NCBI GenBank assembly: GCA_002428995.1
Contig: DIYJ01000002.1
Coordinates: forward strand, 27,979 to 91,978
Length of the DNA stretch: 64,000 bases
Reading direction: 5' to 3'
Source: Flavobacteriales bacterium UBA6057
Lineage (GTDB): Bacteria > Bacteroidota > Bacteroidia > Flavobacteriales_G > Salibacteraceae
Positions 8,725-17,682 of the stretch are shown piece after piece. Numbering within the stretch: position 1 is the stretch's first letter; each line of letters starts with the position of its first letter. The notes below the pieces were generated by a model. That model saw only the letters and a program-made list of their open reading frames with translations, did no database searches and was not told where the DNA came from. Made by a program: the position numbers and the translations under genes.

Positions 8725-10005
8725 TTACTCATGCGCAACGTCAGCACCAGTGCTGATCTGATGTGCTTTCTTTTCATATTCAATCAAGGCTTTCCAAACC
8801 CTCTTCGTCTCGGGCCACACATCCAGGTCATCGTAAAAATCCGTGTCCGTGTTGGAAATCATAATCTTCCCCGTGTTTCTTTCAGGGTTGAAATACATTC
8901 CTGCAAATACGCCATAATCGGCACCATTGTGACCGATGATATTGTCCTCGATCTCCAGCCAATCGCTCGTATATTCCATGAAGCAGCCGTAGCCTTTACC
9001 GTCAAATACCCTTTTCGAGAATAGTGTTTTGTAGCTCTCCTGGCTTAGCAGGCTTCCATGACCATTGTATCCGCGTATGAACTCCATCAAAAACAGAGCG
9101 AGGTCATCGCTGGAAGTCATGAACTGGCCGCTGGGGTAGCTGCTTTCCGAGTACCTGCTGATCATCATATCCGAATAGGCAAAGAGCCTCGAATGCTTGT
9201 CCGCTTCGATATCCTCGAATCTCCATCCCGATGATTTCATGCCCAGGGGAATCAAGATGTGCTCGGTTGCAAAATCTCTGAAGTTCTGTCCGGAAGCATT
9301 CTGAATGATCAGGGCGCACAGGTCAGCCGCGATATTCGAGTATTCCCGAACTGCGCCAGGTTCGTTCGTGGAAAACAGTTCAGTGGAATACGTACTGCTG
9401 TTGGGGTCTAGAAAATTCGTGAGGTACTCTTTCAGCGTTTCTCGCTCTTCTGACTTTCTGAAGAAGTCATAGGCTCCTTCATCAGGCCCTGATTCATTGT
9501 TTTCTAAAAAGTAAGCGCTGAGGTACACTTCTTTGCTGTCGATAATCGAGGAGGTATGATAGACCAGGTGGTCAATCAGAATCTCTTTGTCCGGATGATT
9601 GGGGTTGGTAACCTTAAATGAGAGGAACTTGTTGATCGGGTCATTCAGCTTCAGCAGATTGAGTTCCACCGCCTTCAGCAAAGAGATTCCAATGAGTGTT
9701 TTGGATATGGAGCCAATGGGCTGCACGGTGGATGAGGTATACAAGTGGGTTGTGTCAATGTCCTTGTATCCAAAACCTTGCTTGTACAAGACAGAGTCTT
9801 GATTTACGACAGCCACGGAAAATCCCTTCAACAAGCCCATGGTGTAGGCTTCATTGACCTCATTCGTGAGCGAATCGTTCAGACGAGTGTAGACTGCTTC
9901 TTTTGGCTTTTGATCCTTTTTTTCCTGCTGGCACCCTATGAGTGAGAGTGCAATGAGAAGCGATAGTGCGCTTCTCATTTTGAATGACCGACTAAGTCTT
10001 TTCAT
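8725..10005 (-). CDS. Class C beta-lactamase-fold serine hydrolase, lipoprotein
   Basis: 426 residues (alternative ATG at 9978). The lipoprotein signal ends in SLIGC (Cys25). All three penicillin-binding/beta-lactamase motifs are present: SxxK as Ser99-Ile-Ser-Lys102, YxN as Tyr222-Ser-Asn224, and HxG in IIGHNGADYG near residue 370. Such proteins act as esterases, D-Ala peptidases or amidases as often as true lactamases, so a specific substrate cannot be given. The start overlaps the last 14 bases of the upstream monooxygenase-like gene, so the two are probably co-transcribed. Confidence 0.85.
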   Translation of the reverse strand: MKRLSRSFKMRSALSLLIALSLIGCQQEKKDQKPKEAVYTRLNDSLTNEVNEAYTMGLLKGFSVAVVNQDSVLYKQGFGYKDIDTTHLYTSSTVQPIGSISKTLIGISLLKAVELNLLKLNDPINKFLSFKVTNPNHPDKEILIDHLVYHTSSIIDSKEVYLSAYFLENNESGPDEGAYDFFRKSEERETLKEYLTNFLDPNSSTYSTELFSTNEPGAVREYSNIAADLCALIIQNASGQNFRDFATEHILIPLGMKSSGWRFEDIEADKHSRLFAYSDMMISRYSESSYPSGQFMTSSDDLALFLMEFIRGYNGHGSLLSQESYKTLFSKRVFDGKGYGCFMEYTSDWLEIEDNIIGHNGADYGVFAGMYFNPERNTGKIMISNTDTDFYDDLDVWPETKRVWKALIEYEKKAHQISTGADVAHE

Positions 10006-10312
10006 ACCCGTAATCCCGTTCTACTTTTGCTATTCTTGTTTTATATAATTCATACCATTCTTTACGCCCTCTTTCTTGCGCAATGGCATGCTCTGCGTGT
10101 TTCTTCCACTTTCTGATGGAATCTAAATCCTTCCAGTAGGAAACTGTAATTCCAAGTTCATTTCTGGCACTTTCGATGCCTAGAAACCCTTCTTGCTCCA
10201 ATGCCAGCTCCACCATTCGATCGGCCGTTTCAGAGTATTCGGCAAGATTTTCTGTGTTCACTGAGCTGAAAATCACAGCGTAGTAGGGCGGTTTTGGTGT
10301 GTTTGCAATCAT
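9992..10312 (-). CDS. Antibiotic biosynthesis monooxygenase (ABM) domain protein
   Basis: 106 residues, typical for the ABM/dimeric alpha-beta barrel fold. YYAVIFSSVNTENLAEYSETADRMVELALEQEGFLGIESAR is the first strand-helix-strand, with the QxGFLGxES turn characteristic of ABM proteins; VSYWKDLDSIRKWKKHAEHAIAQERGR is the second half with the conserved W..H.EH segment. It may act on small aromatic compounds or haem-like ligands, or only as a stress protein; no substrate can be inferred. It overlaps the serine hydrolase gene by 14 bases. Confidence 0.85.
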   Translation of the reverse strand: MIANTPKPPYYAVIFSSVNTENLAEYSETADRMVELALEQEGFLGIESARNELGITVSYWKDLDSIRKWKKHAEHAIAQERGRKEWYELYKTRIAKVERDYGYEKT

Positions 10313-10428
10313 GTGTTATCTGTTAAACGCTTCACCACAAGACGCCAAATATATCATCCGAGTATTGACCTCATCCACTGGAATAGCCAGTGAGAGGCGG
10401 ATGAAAAACCCCGGCTGTCAGGTGTAGT

Positions 10429-10887
10429 TTAGTTTTTGCTTTTTGTCCAGATCTCACAGATATCGGAGCCTTCAGCTTCTGATGGGTAAGTCAGATGCAT
10501 CACATTGGTTCCGTCCCAATCGACTGTGAATTCTTGCGTGTTCTGATTACTCCAGATGCGATAACCTCCTCCCTTGCCAGTGTCGCGATCGAATAGCTTG
10601 AGTACATGCTCTTCGGTGATCACCCACCGACCAGTTTCAACGATCGGATGAGTAGGCTTATGGCCATAGCAGTCATTGAAGACGGTATAATGGCCACTTC
10701 TTTCTATGACCAGCAGGTCAGGGCATTCGACATACTCTGACGGGCTTGTGCCACTGTATATCCACTCTCCCACAATGCTATCTTCCTGATCCGTTTCCCG
10801 GAAGCCCAGCAGCACGACTAGCAATAGCAACAAGAGACCTGAGTATTTGACCTGCGAATTCACGCTCGGAAAATAGTGCTTACACAC
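10429..10887 (-). CDS. Exported lipocalin-like protein of unknown function
   Basis: About 152 residues. There is no ATG before the hydrophobic segment YSGLLLLLLVVLLGF, so translation must begin at a GTG (10887 or 10863). The rest is beta-rich with IVGEWIYSGTSPSEYVECPDLLVIERSGHYTVF, the usual start of lipocalin-like or DUF5004-like proteins in Bacteroidota (G.W followed by paired strands). Two Cys residues flank the domain and may form a disulfide. Exported, function unknown. Confidence 0.6.
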   Translation of the reverse strand: MCKHYFPSVNSQVKYSGLLLLLLVVLLGFRETDQEDSIVGEWIYSGTSPSEYVECPDLLVIERSGHYTVFNDCYGHKPTHPIVETGRWVITEEHVLKLFDRDTGKGGGYRIWSNQNTQEFTVDWDGTNVMHLTYPSEAEGSDICEIWTKSKN

Positions 10888-10934
10888 TTCAGGGCAAATG
10901 TTCCAGGCAAACGGTTGAGGGAAAGGGGTAAATC

Positions 10935-10972
10935 GAAAATAAAAAAGCTGACGCGCTACAAGCGCGCCAGCT
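10935..10972 (-). terminator. Rho-independent terminator of the 52-codon gene
   Basis: On the minus strand, the arms AGCTGGCGCGC and GCGCGTCAGCT (one mismatch, loop TTGTA) are followed by a T-rich tract. The hairpin begins 22 bases after the stop codon of the small gene at 10994. Its GC-rich core (GCGCGCTTGTAGCGCG) is almost the same as hairpin B of the dispersed repeats at 24-36 kb. Confidence 0.8.
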
Positions 10973-10993
10973 GCTCCTGTGCGAGCGGAGCAA

Positions 10994-11152
10994 TTATCCG
11001 TCTGCTTGCTGAGTAGACTCCGGCCACTCAGCGTCTAAATCCATCTCGTTCCAGATTTCAATGGCATCAGGAGTTCCGCCAATGATGTGTGAAAGATGCT
11101 GTTTTGGAATGCGCTGCGGGGCAAGTCCCTCTGAGCTGTTGTTGGTTTTCAT
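10994..11152 (-). CDS. Small peptide with double-glycine-type leader (candidate precursor peptide)
   Basis: A 52-residue ORF from the ATG at 11152. The first 26 residues end in LSHIIGG (Gly25-Gly26), matching the double-glycine leader pattern (L, two or three residues, I, one residue, GG) recognised by C39-peptidase ABC exporters. The remaining 26 residues are acidic and Trp-containing (TPDAIEIWNEMDLDAEW, then PESTQQADG) and have no Cys. A strong terminator lies directly downstream, supporting an independent short transcript. No processing or export gene is visible nearby. It could be an exported signal, a bacteriocin-like or modified peptide, or a leaderless small protein of other function; the gene itself is more certain than the role. 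Confidence 0.55.
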   Translation of the reverse strand: MKTNNSSEGLAPQRIPKQHLSHIIGGTPDAIEIWNEMDLDAEWPESTQQADG

Positions 11153-11346
11153 GAGTGTAGTGGTATTTACGGTTGATATGCTACAAGGTAATCCCGAGAT
11201 GGCGCACTTTTCACGAGTGATGCCGGTTGTTTAGCGGAGGGTCTTGGTTTGGAGATGATCGGCAGGTGATATATCCTGTGCCAGACCCAAATCCCCTCTG
11301 ATTGCATGAATGACGCTCATTTACCCCGGATACTGCTCACGTGTAT

Positions 11347-11928
11347 CTATTCGTTGATCGACAGACTCTTCACGGTGCCGTTGATCGGTGATATTTTGAT
11401 CTCACCATGGTCTTCATTGAGATAGAAGATATAAGAGCTGTTTTTCCCAATGACTTCAACATTCAAGGATTGGCCATCAATGAAGTTGATTTGGTCGTTG
11501 TATTCAACTTCCCCTGATTCCATTCGGGTCTTAAGTTTTGATCCTTTCCCAAGGCCTGCGCCAACGAAGACTCCAATAAAGAAGATCAATGCAAACACCG
11601 TCAGGCCATTCAGCACCCTTCTTTCCGCATCTTCCTCTGATGGTTTTATTCGAAAGAAAGAGGCGAACCATTTCTTGTTTTTCAGCGTGTTGGCTTTTTT
11701 GGGTATCACGATCACAAGCAGGATGATCAATACAGAGAGTATCAGCAATACCTTGTTGGAAGTGAGTTTGGAAACGGGACTTAACAGAACATCGAGAATG
11801 TCAGAATACTCTAGGATATTGACTCCAAACTGGCTGTAGAATAAAGTTTCATTGATAATTCCAAGTATTACGAGTAATACATATCCTAAATACAAAACAC
11901 TTTGTGTCTGTTCTAAATTGTTCCGCAC
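11347..11928 (-). CDS. Membrane protein of unknown function, three helices
   Basis: 193 residues from a GTG at 11928; there is no earlier in-frame ATG. Transmembrane segments: SVLYLGYVLLVILGIINETLF, VLLILSVLIILLVIVI, and GLTVFALIFFIGVFVGAGLG. The C-terminal 60 residues form a soluble beta-rich tail (YNDQINFIDGQSLNVEVIGKNSSYIFYLNED). No family recognised. A TATATTTG box lies at 11963-11970, about 35 bases upstream of the start, within a sequence resembling the promoter block of the long repeats at 24-36 kb. Confidence 0.6.
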   Translation of the reverse strand: MRNNLEQTQSVLYLGYVLLVILGIINETLFYSQFGVNILEYSDILDVLLSPVSKLTSNKVLLILSVLIILLVIVIPKKANTLKNKKWFASFFRIKPSEEDAERRVLNGLTVFALIFFIGVFVGAGLGKGSKLKTRMESGEVEYNDQINFIDGQSLNVEVIGKNSSYIFYLNEDHGEIKISPINGTVKSLSINE

Positions 11929-11962
11929 GGTCTCAGTTCTATTGTTGACGACTATATGCTCT

Positions 11963-11970
11963 CAAATATA
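11963..11970 (-). promoter_or_regulatory. TAnnTTTG -7 box
   Basis: TATATTTG on the minus strand matches the Bacteroidota -7 consensus. It is preceded by AACCTTGTGTTGA, resembling the AACTTTTGTYGA that precedes the same box in the long repeats. It is placed to transcribe the membrane protein gene ending at 11347. No clear -33 TTTG is seen. Confidence 0.4.
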
Positions 11971-12076
11971 TCAACACAAGGTTGGCATGTGTCAGCCTTC
12001 CCATGAGCTGTTGCGATTTGTAGAGAGTGCAGCTTTCGCCAGCGGCAGCCACCTAAACTGGGCTTGAAGGGCTCCT

Positions 12077-12754
12077 TTACCAGGGTAGATCAGATTCTGT
12101 TTCAGCATTCCAGAAAGCCCCGGTGTCAAAGTCGGAGATCAAAAACTCAAAGATGCGTTCCGCAGATTGCTCGGGTGTCAAGCGCCCGTGGATGAGGTTG
12201 CCCTTGGTGATCGATGTCTTCACCCAACCCGGATGAACAGAGGCGACACGGATGTTGCCCTGAAGCCTGTTCGCCAATAGTTTGGTGTACATGTTCAGCG
12301 CACTTTTTGACATTCTGTAGGCTACAGAGTCTGTCAACTCACACAGATCAATGGCGCCCATTTTTGAAGAGACATTCAAAATGATCCCGTTGTCATGGAT
12401 GGCGCTAATCAGTTTTTCCGTGAAGAAAACGGTTCCGGAAACATTCACTTCAAATGTTGAATGAAAGGACTGCCAGTCTGGTTTCTTGGCGCCTAAATCC
12501 GGACCTATTCCTGCGTTGTTGATCAGAACATCAATGCGAGGGAATTGATCTAAAAGCTGGGTGCAGGCGCTTTCAAGGCTTGAAGGTTTGGACAAGTCCA
12601 ATGCCAGGGGGTGAAAATCTGCATTGGCAACGCCTGGAATGCTCCCACTTCTGCTTGTTCCGATCACGATGAAATTTTCGCTCACCATTTTTCTGGCCAA
12701 GGCAAGCCCGATGCCTTTGCTCGCTCCTGTGATTAAGGCAATCTTTTTTGTCAT
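12077..12754 (-). CDS. Short-chain dehydrogenase/reductase (SDR)
   Basis: 225 residues from the ATG at 12754. The cofactor motif TGASKGIG is at 9-16, NNAG at 79-82, the catalytic Ser at 129/130 (ILNVSS), and Tyr146-x-x-x-Lys150 in SVAYRMSK. The classical SDR catalytic triad is complete, so it is expected to be an active NAD(P)-dependent oxidoreductase. The C-terminus with SDFDTGAFWNAETESDLPW resembles proteins close to carbonyl reductase or sepiapterin reductase-like SDRs, but the substrate cannot be told. Encoded alone on the minus strand. Confidence 0.9.
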   Translation of the reverse strand: MTKKIALITGASKGIGLALARKMVSENFIVIGTSRSGSIPGVANADFHPLALDLSKPSSLESACTQLLDQFPRIDVLINNAGIGPDLGAKKPDWQSFHSTFEVNVSGTVFFTEKLISAIHDNGIILNVSSKMGAIDLCELTDSVAYRMSKSALNMYTKLLANRLQGNIRVASVHPGWVKTSITKGNLIHGRLTPEQSAERIFEFLISDFDTGAFWNAETESDLPW

Positions 12755-12915
12755 TTGGGTGGCTTGTTTAGAGGTTACCATCGTCAGGACTGTCGTTTTG
12801 GTTCTCCAAAGCTACCACGAGAAGTAAAGCGGTTTAGGTGCTTCCTGACCGCATCGGTAAGAAATGAGGTGGCCTGTGAGCAAGCCGTAGTCACTTACGA
12901 AGTGAAGGATCGTGC

Positions 12916-13836
12916 CTAATTCAGATTCCTGAACTCACTGGGGCTGTATCCCGTTTTCTGCTTGAAGAGGTTGCTGAAGTGTTGTGGATACTCGAATCCC
13001 AGCGAATAGCCAATCTGGCTGATGGTGTCGGAAGAATTGAGTAAGCTGGTTTTTGCCTTGTCAATGAGAAACAGGTGAATGTGTTCCAAGGCTGTTTTTC
13101 CTGTCTCTTTCTTCAACAGGTCGCTCAGGTAGTTAGAAGAGACATTCAGCTCTTTTGCGCAAAAATCTACACTCGGAACTCCTTTTTGCAGGGCTTGATC
13201 CGTGTCGTAATGATGGATCAGCAAGCGCTCGAATTTTGACATGATGTCGCTGTTCAGATTGGTCCTCGCAAAGAACTGGCGATCATAAAACCGTACGCAA
13301 TAATCGAGAAACAGCCCCAGGTTGGATACGATGAGGTGCTGACTGTGTCGGTCCAGGGTCTGGTTGTATTCCTGAACGATCTTGTGTAGCAAATCCTCAA
13401 TGGCCGTTCGTTCATCGTCCGAAATATGCAAGGCCTCGTTGGAGTCGTAATGAAAGAAAGAATACTTGCTCATTTTATCCGCCAGATCCGACTTCTTGAA
13501 AACATCAGGGTGAAACACCAACGACCATCCCTCGGGGTCAATGGGCTGCTCCTCACCTGAATCATTGTTGAACTCCATCACCTGGCCAGGTGCAGTAAAC
13601 ACCAGGGTGCCTTCCTCATGATCGTAGGAGCTTCGGCCGTAAGAGAAGGAACTACAGACATTGGAAGACTTAAAGATGATCACGTACAGGTGATTGATGA
13701 CCTTAACTCCCTGCAGACCGGATACGGTTTTGATGTCTTGATTTCGGATCACACTTACCAACTGGTGCTTCGGCTTAGGCAGCGCCCCCATGTGATGCAT
13801 TTCAGAAACCGTATGTATTTCTATCGTCTGTTGCAT
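12916..13836 (-). CDS. AraC-family transcriptional regulator
   Basis: 306 residues. Residues about 1-190 form a cupin-like sensory domain (GTLVFTAPGQVMEFNND region). Residues about 205-305 form the double HTH: CAKELNVSSNYLSDLLKKETGKTALEHIH and then DTISQIGYSLGFEYPQHFSNLFKQKTGYSPSEFR, a canonical AraC signature. It lies 6 bp downstream of an alpha/beta hydrolase gene in the same orientation, so regulator and hydrolase form an operon and the regulator probably controls it. The effector is unknown. Confidence 0.9.
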   Translation of the reverse strand: MQQTIEIHTVSEMHHMGALPKPKHQLVSVIRNQDIKTVSGLQGVKVINHLYVIIFKSSNVCSSFSYGRSSYDHEEGTLVFTAPGQVMEFNNDSGEEQPIDPEGWSLVFHPDVFKKSDLADKMSKYSFFHYDSNEALHISDDERTAIEDLLHKIVQEYNQTLDRHSQHLIVSNLGLFLDYCVRFYDRQFFARTNLNSDIMSKFERLLIHHYDTDQALQKGVPSVDFCAKELNVSSNYLSDLLKKETGKTALEHIHLFLIDKAKTSLLNSSDTISQIGYSLGFEYPQHFSNLFKQKTGYSPSEFRNLN

Positions 13837-13842
13837 GATGAA

Positions 13843-14799
13843 TCAGTGCACGTATTTATCGTAAAAATCTGCGAAAGCATCGATTTGAAATTGATTGGCT
13901 TCCTGAGAAATGGCCGCCTTTGGAGAACCGACCTCAAATCCATGATATCCGCCCTTGAAGATCTTAAACCGAACAGGTACGGAGGCGTTTTCTAAGGCTT
14001 TCACGTATGCGACATTTTCATCATAAAATGGTTCCAGATCGCCCACGAAGCTGATTGTTGGTGGGAATCCGCTGTAATCCTCATTCAACATGGGAGAGGC
14101 ATAAGCCGGCACTTTTCCTTTGATGTTTCTAAGGTAAAGTTTCCATGCTCTGGCGTTGATGTTCGCATCCCACATGGTAGAACCCTGCATTTTGGAAGAC
14201 GCGGTGATGCATCGATGATCAAGCATTGGGTAGATGGGCATCTGGAATATCGGTTTCACATCTTGGGTGTCACGAGCTTTTAAGGTAATAGCCGCGGCCA
14301 TTCCGCCTCCTGCGCTGTGGCCCGCAATGATGATGTTGTTGGGATCGATGTTGAGCTCTTTGGCATTGTCACGTATCCAAAGCAACACATCATAGCAGTC
14401 ATTAAATCCAGCCGGAAAGGGATCTTTCTGAGACACTCTGTAGTCCGGGGAGACAATCACAACCTTCCGCTTTTTGATGATATCAGCATAAAAAGTCATC
14501 GCCATTTCAGGGATTCCCATCATGTAGCCACCTCCATGGAAGTAGAGCATCACGGGCAGTGGCTTGTGGATGCCTTCAGGGCGAAAAACCCTGGTTCGAA
14601 TGCGATGACCCTTGGTCATTGTGCTTGCGACAGCATGCGTTTCGTTCGCGGCTTCTTTGAGCTTTTGACCTTTAGTCAGTCGAACCATGCTGTTCATGAT
14701 TCGCAATCCCCATGGCTTTGAATTCATGGCGATGAGGGAACGGAATTGGCTGTATTGAGCTTGAAGCTCCTGGTTGTACATTTCCTTGTTTACGATCAT
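13843..14799 (-). CDS. Alpha/beta hydrolase, hormone-sensitive lipase-like
   Basis: 318 residues. The oxyanion-hole motif HGGG is at 88-91 (YFHGGGYMMG) and the nucleophile elbow GHSAGGG at 160-166 with Ser162. The C-terminal TISFVGDLEPFYDE region carries the acid and GYHGFEV the His. This matches family IV (HSL-like) bacterial esterases; no signal peptide is seen, so probably cytoplasmic. It is the first gene of a two-gene operon with an AraC regulator 6 bp downstream. Substrate unknown; small acyl esters are typical for the family. Confidence 0.88.
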   Translation of the reverse strand: MIVNKEMYNQELQAQYSQFRSLIAMNSKPWGLRIMNSMVRLTKGQKLKEAANETHAVASTMTKGHRIRTRVFRPEGIHKPLPVMLYFHGGGYMMGIPEMAMTFYADIIKKRKVVIVSPDYRVSQKDPFPAGFNDCYDVLLWIRDNAKELNIDPNNIIIAGHSAGGGMAAAITLKARDTQDVKPIFQMPIYPMLDHRCITASSKMQGSTMWDANINARAWKLYLRNIKGKVPAYASPMLNEDYSGFPPTISFVGDLEPFYDENVAYVKALENASVPVRFKIFKGGYHGFEVGSPKAAISQEANQFQIDAFADFYDKYVH

Positions 14800-14978
14800 T
14801 TGTAACCTGTTGATGATTTGTTGATCACAAATGAATGGTGTCGGAAAAGCGCGGACTAAAGGATTTCCATCGAATGCTAATGGATACTACAGATGTGGGT
14901 TTAAGGAAGGGGTGAGTGGCCTGTTTTTAACCGCATGCATTGCCATGCTGCTATTCGGATTTACCCTTGATCAAGACT

Positions 14979-16064
14979 TTAACTTCTGCCAACTAGGTAC
15001 AACTCTTCTTTCTTGTTCCTTCCTTTCAGGGCTATGCTCCCTTTGGTTGTGAAGGTATATGCTGATGGAGGCAACATGTCCTTCAGCTTTCCTGTAATGA
15101 GCAAGTCGGCCTCGTAGTCGCTGCACAAGCTCTGAACCCGGGCGGTCGTATTCAGCACATCACCCGTAAAAACAATCTCCTTTTTCAAAGCGCCCACTTC
15201 ACCGATGGTCACTTCCCCCACGTGGATTCCCGCCTTGAAATCCACTTCCACGCCATATGCTGCTTGCAATTTGCCTTGTTGGGCAGCCAGACTGTCGCGG
15301 ATGTCGAAAAAGCATCGAATGCAGTTGGCTTTTTGAATCCCCCGCTCAAGTTTCCATGACACCACAATTTCATCTCCAATGTACTGGTATACTTCTCCCA
15401 GTGAATCGATGATGGGGTCAGACATGATGTTGTAATAGTCCTGCAGGAGGTTGAAGTAGCGCACATGGCCCAAAGACTCAGCAATGGTCGTGGACGACTT
15501 CATGTCCAGGAACATGAACACCCGGTTTTCCACCTTGGGCTTGTGGTATTTGCCGGTGAAAAAATTGAGGAAAACATGGTGCCCCAGGTTTTCGCTCACA
15601 GCCGAATACACCAGGCAGGCAAACAGCGATACGGCCAATTGAAAAAGGGTAGTGGCGAACGAAATGCTGACCAGGAAGCGCCCCAGTTTGTTCCATGACT
15701 CAATCCCAAACAGGGTTTTACCCGTTTCAAACGAAAAGGCGATTGGGTAGAAGACGATGATGACCACCAGGAACAGGAAGAGATAGATGAGGAACTTGTA
15801 GAAAATCTTTGCTCGAAGGGAGCGCACGGCAAACCACTTTTCAAGGTAAATCACTTCCAGGGCACCCACCATCAGCCCGACAATTACATTGGCGATGTTG
15901 GCAAAGATCAGCACGGGGATGGTGAACGAAATGTCCGTTTCCGGGCGGATGGCCTGATTGCCAATGATGGAAAACTCCGTGATGATGATGACCCATCCAC
16001 ACAGCACCCAGATCACCGCAAAGGGGATGATCCTTGAAATATTCCTTCGGGTTTTTGGTGTCAT
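14979..16064 (-). CDS. Membrane-anchored class III adenylate/guanylate cyclase
   Basis: 361 residues from the ATG at 16064; the longer upstream frame has no protein-like features. The first 180 residues hold several transmembrane helices (RIIPFAVIWVLCGWVIII, IPVLIFANIANVIVGLMVG, FLIYLFLFLVVIIVFYPI, LFQLAVSLFACLVYSA). The catalytic domain follows: FMFLDMKSSTTIAESLG with the metal Asp, YQYIGDEIVVSW, KAGIHVGEVTIGEVG, and IVFTGDVLNTTARVQS with the conserved N..AR transition-state residues. It should make cAMP or cGMP; base specificity is not assigned. Six-helix-type anchors suggest control by membrane state. Confidence 0.85.
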   Translation of the reverse strand: MTPKTRRNISRIIPFAVIWVLCGWVIIITEFSIIGNQAIRPETDISFTIPVLIFANIANVIVGLMVGALEVIYLEKWFAVRSLRAKIFYKFLIYLFLFLVVIIVFYPIAFSFETGKTLFGIESWNKLGRFLVSISFATTLFQLAVSLFACLVYSAVSENLGHHVFLNFFTGKYHKPKVENRVFMFLDMKSSTTIAESLGHVRYFNLLQDYYNIMSDPIIDSLGEVYQYIGDEIVVSWKLERGIQKANCIRCFFDIRDSLAAQQGKLQAAYGVEVDFKAGIHVGEVTIGEVGALKKEIVFTGDVLNTTARVQSLCSDYEADLLITGKLKDMLPPSAYTFTTKGSIALKGRNKKEELYLVGRS

Positions 16065-16248
16065 CCTGATCGTTGCTTCTCTGTCGCTTTGGATTGTGTT
16101 GGCCAAACATAGAATAGAAGTTGATGCGCCCGTTCGCGCATGGGGAACAACGAAGCTTAGGCAGGGCACTGCTGTGTAGTTCAATACGTTGGTTGACGTA
16201 TTGATCGGCCACGATCAACCAGCCACTTTTACATCAAATCCTACTGCC

Positions 16249-17682
16249 ATGAAATCACTTTTACCACTCTTGTTGGCCATGCTTATTGGCTCTGGCCTTT
16301 CAGCCCAGATTGAAGTTGAAAAAACCTACAAACCCAGCTACAGCAGCGTAAACGATGCGCGTGATATGATTGCCGCCACTGGAGGCGGATATTACATCAC
16401 GGGTGTAGCGGAAGACGCCAATGGCAACGATGCCATGTTTGTGATGAAGGTGGATGATAACCTGGACTCGCTTTGGACGAAGTACTACCACAATGCGAAC
16501 TTCATCAGCCAACGCGGGGATGTATTGCTCTACAACAACGCTGGAAACCTTTGCGTAATCGGCATTACCAATGGTCCAGGTGTGCATATCAGCCTCTGGG
16601 AACTGGACCTGAATGGCGACACGATTCAAACCAGAACCTTCGCCACGGGCAACAACAGCATCGAATTCCTCATTCCTGATGCGCTCGTTACCGATGATGA
16701 CGGGTTCATTGTATGTGTGCAGGAAGGTGTCACCTCGGGAAGCGTGCATTCCTTTGATTCCGACTGGAGTCTGCGCTGGAAAAAGTATGGGAGCCAAACC
16801 GGAGGCTGGCCTTCCGTGGATGTCAACGCCCAGTTTGTAGGCGTGGAGATGATCGATACCGTGCTCTACTATGCAGCACGAAAAGCCAGTGGCGCAGACA
16901 ATAAAAGCTACTTCATCAGCTCCGGCATCAGTGGATCCTTTTTGAGTGTTTCGCAATACGGTGTGAATTCCCAGGGCATTCGTGCCGAAGACCTCATCAT
17001 CACAGACAATGATGAAGCATTGCTGGTAGGAATGATGACGACTCAAATCAATTCCGGACTCTCCGGTGAACGCACCATGATTTTGAAAACCAACCTGAAT
17101 GGTGACAGCCTCGGCATCACCAACGACCTCGCTACTTCGTTTCCCAAAAACGCGTCCATCATTGATGGCAACGTGGTGGTAGACTGCGTGTCGCTGACGA
17201 ACAGCTCCGGCACACGCATGGGCATTGGCGTCTACACCCAAAGTGCAGGAATTGTTGGAAAACAAGACCTCGAAACATTGCCCAACGAGTGGGACCAGTC
17301 CGAAGGCAGGGTTTACCGCACGGTGGATGCGGGAGGCGGCAAGCGCGTGACTTTGGGTGTAAAAGGCTCTTCGAGCAACAGTGAGATCATCCTCTACAAA
17401 TACACGGAAGACTTGGTGGTAGGGGTCGAGCACATCAAAAGTGAGTCTAACACTTTCTCCATCTATCCAAATCCTGCACGTTCGCAGCTTACCATTAGCG
17501 GATTAAGCGGAGATGAAATCGTGGAAGTGTACAATATGCTTGGTGCGCGGGTTTACAGTGCTCAAGCGCGCGGAAAAGCTCTGTCGCTGGATATCGCTAG
17601 CGTGGAGCGCGGGGTGTACTTCGTTCATATCCTTGATCGTCAAGGTCGTGGAATGGAAAGCTTGAAGGTGGCGGTGGAGTAG
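16249..17682 (+). CDS. T9SS type A exported protein, beta-propeller-like
   Basis: 477 residues from the ATG at 16249, which starts a signal peptide (MKSLLPLLLAMLIGSGLSAQ). The body is a repetitive beta structure with DGF/DGG-type turns (TGGGYYITGVAEDANGND, DALVTDDDGFIVCVQE, DLIITDNDEALLVG) typical of delta-60/SBBP-like propellers. The C-terminus carries a type A sorting domain: FSIYPNPARSQLTISGL, VEVYNMLGARVY, and a final GVYFVHILDRQG...SLKVAVE. It is therefore predicted to cross the outer membrane by the type IX system and be anchored or released. Ligand unknown. Confidence 0.85.
   Translation: MKSLLPLLLAMLIGSGLSAQIEVEKTYKPSYSSVNDARDMIAATGGGYYITGVAEDANGNDAMFVMKVDDNLDSLWTKYYHNANFISQRGDVLLYNNAGNLCVIGITNGPGVHISLWELDLNGDTIQTRTFATGNNSIEFLIPDALVTDDDGFIVCVQEGVTSGSVHSFDSDWSLRWKKYGSQTGGWPSVDVNAQFVGVEMIDTVLYYAARKASGADNKSYFISSGISGSFLSVSQYGVNSQGIRAEDLIITDNDEALLVGMMTTQINSGLSGERTMILKTNLNGDSLGITNDLATSFPKNASIIDGNVVVDCVSLTNSSGTRMGIGVYTQSAGIVGKQDLETLPNEWDQSEGRVYRTVDAGGGKRVTLGVKGSSSNSEIILYKYTEDLVVGVEHIKSESNTFSIYPNPARSQLTISGLSGDEIVEVYNMLGARVYSAQARGKALSLDIASVERGVYFVHILDRQGRGMESLKVAVE

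Noticed and set aside
14831..15052. 73-residue plus-strand ORF with hydrophobic stretch
   Set aside because: Overlaps the 3' end of the cyclase gene antisense and has no conserved features or promoter.
16300..17433. 377-residue minus-strand ORF
   Set aside because: It lies antisense to the T9SS protein gene at 16249-17682, which has signal peptide and sorting domain. The antisense product has no domain and His/Val-rich composition typical of reverse-frame shadows.
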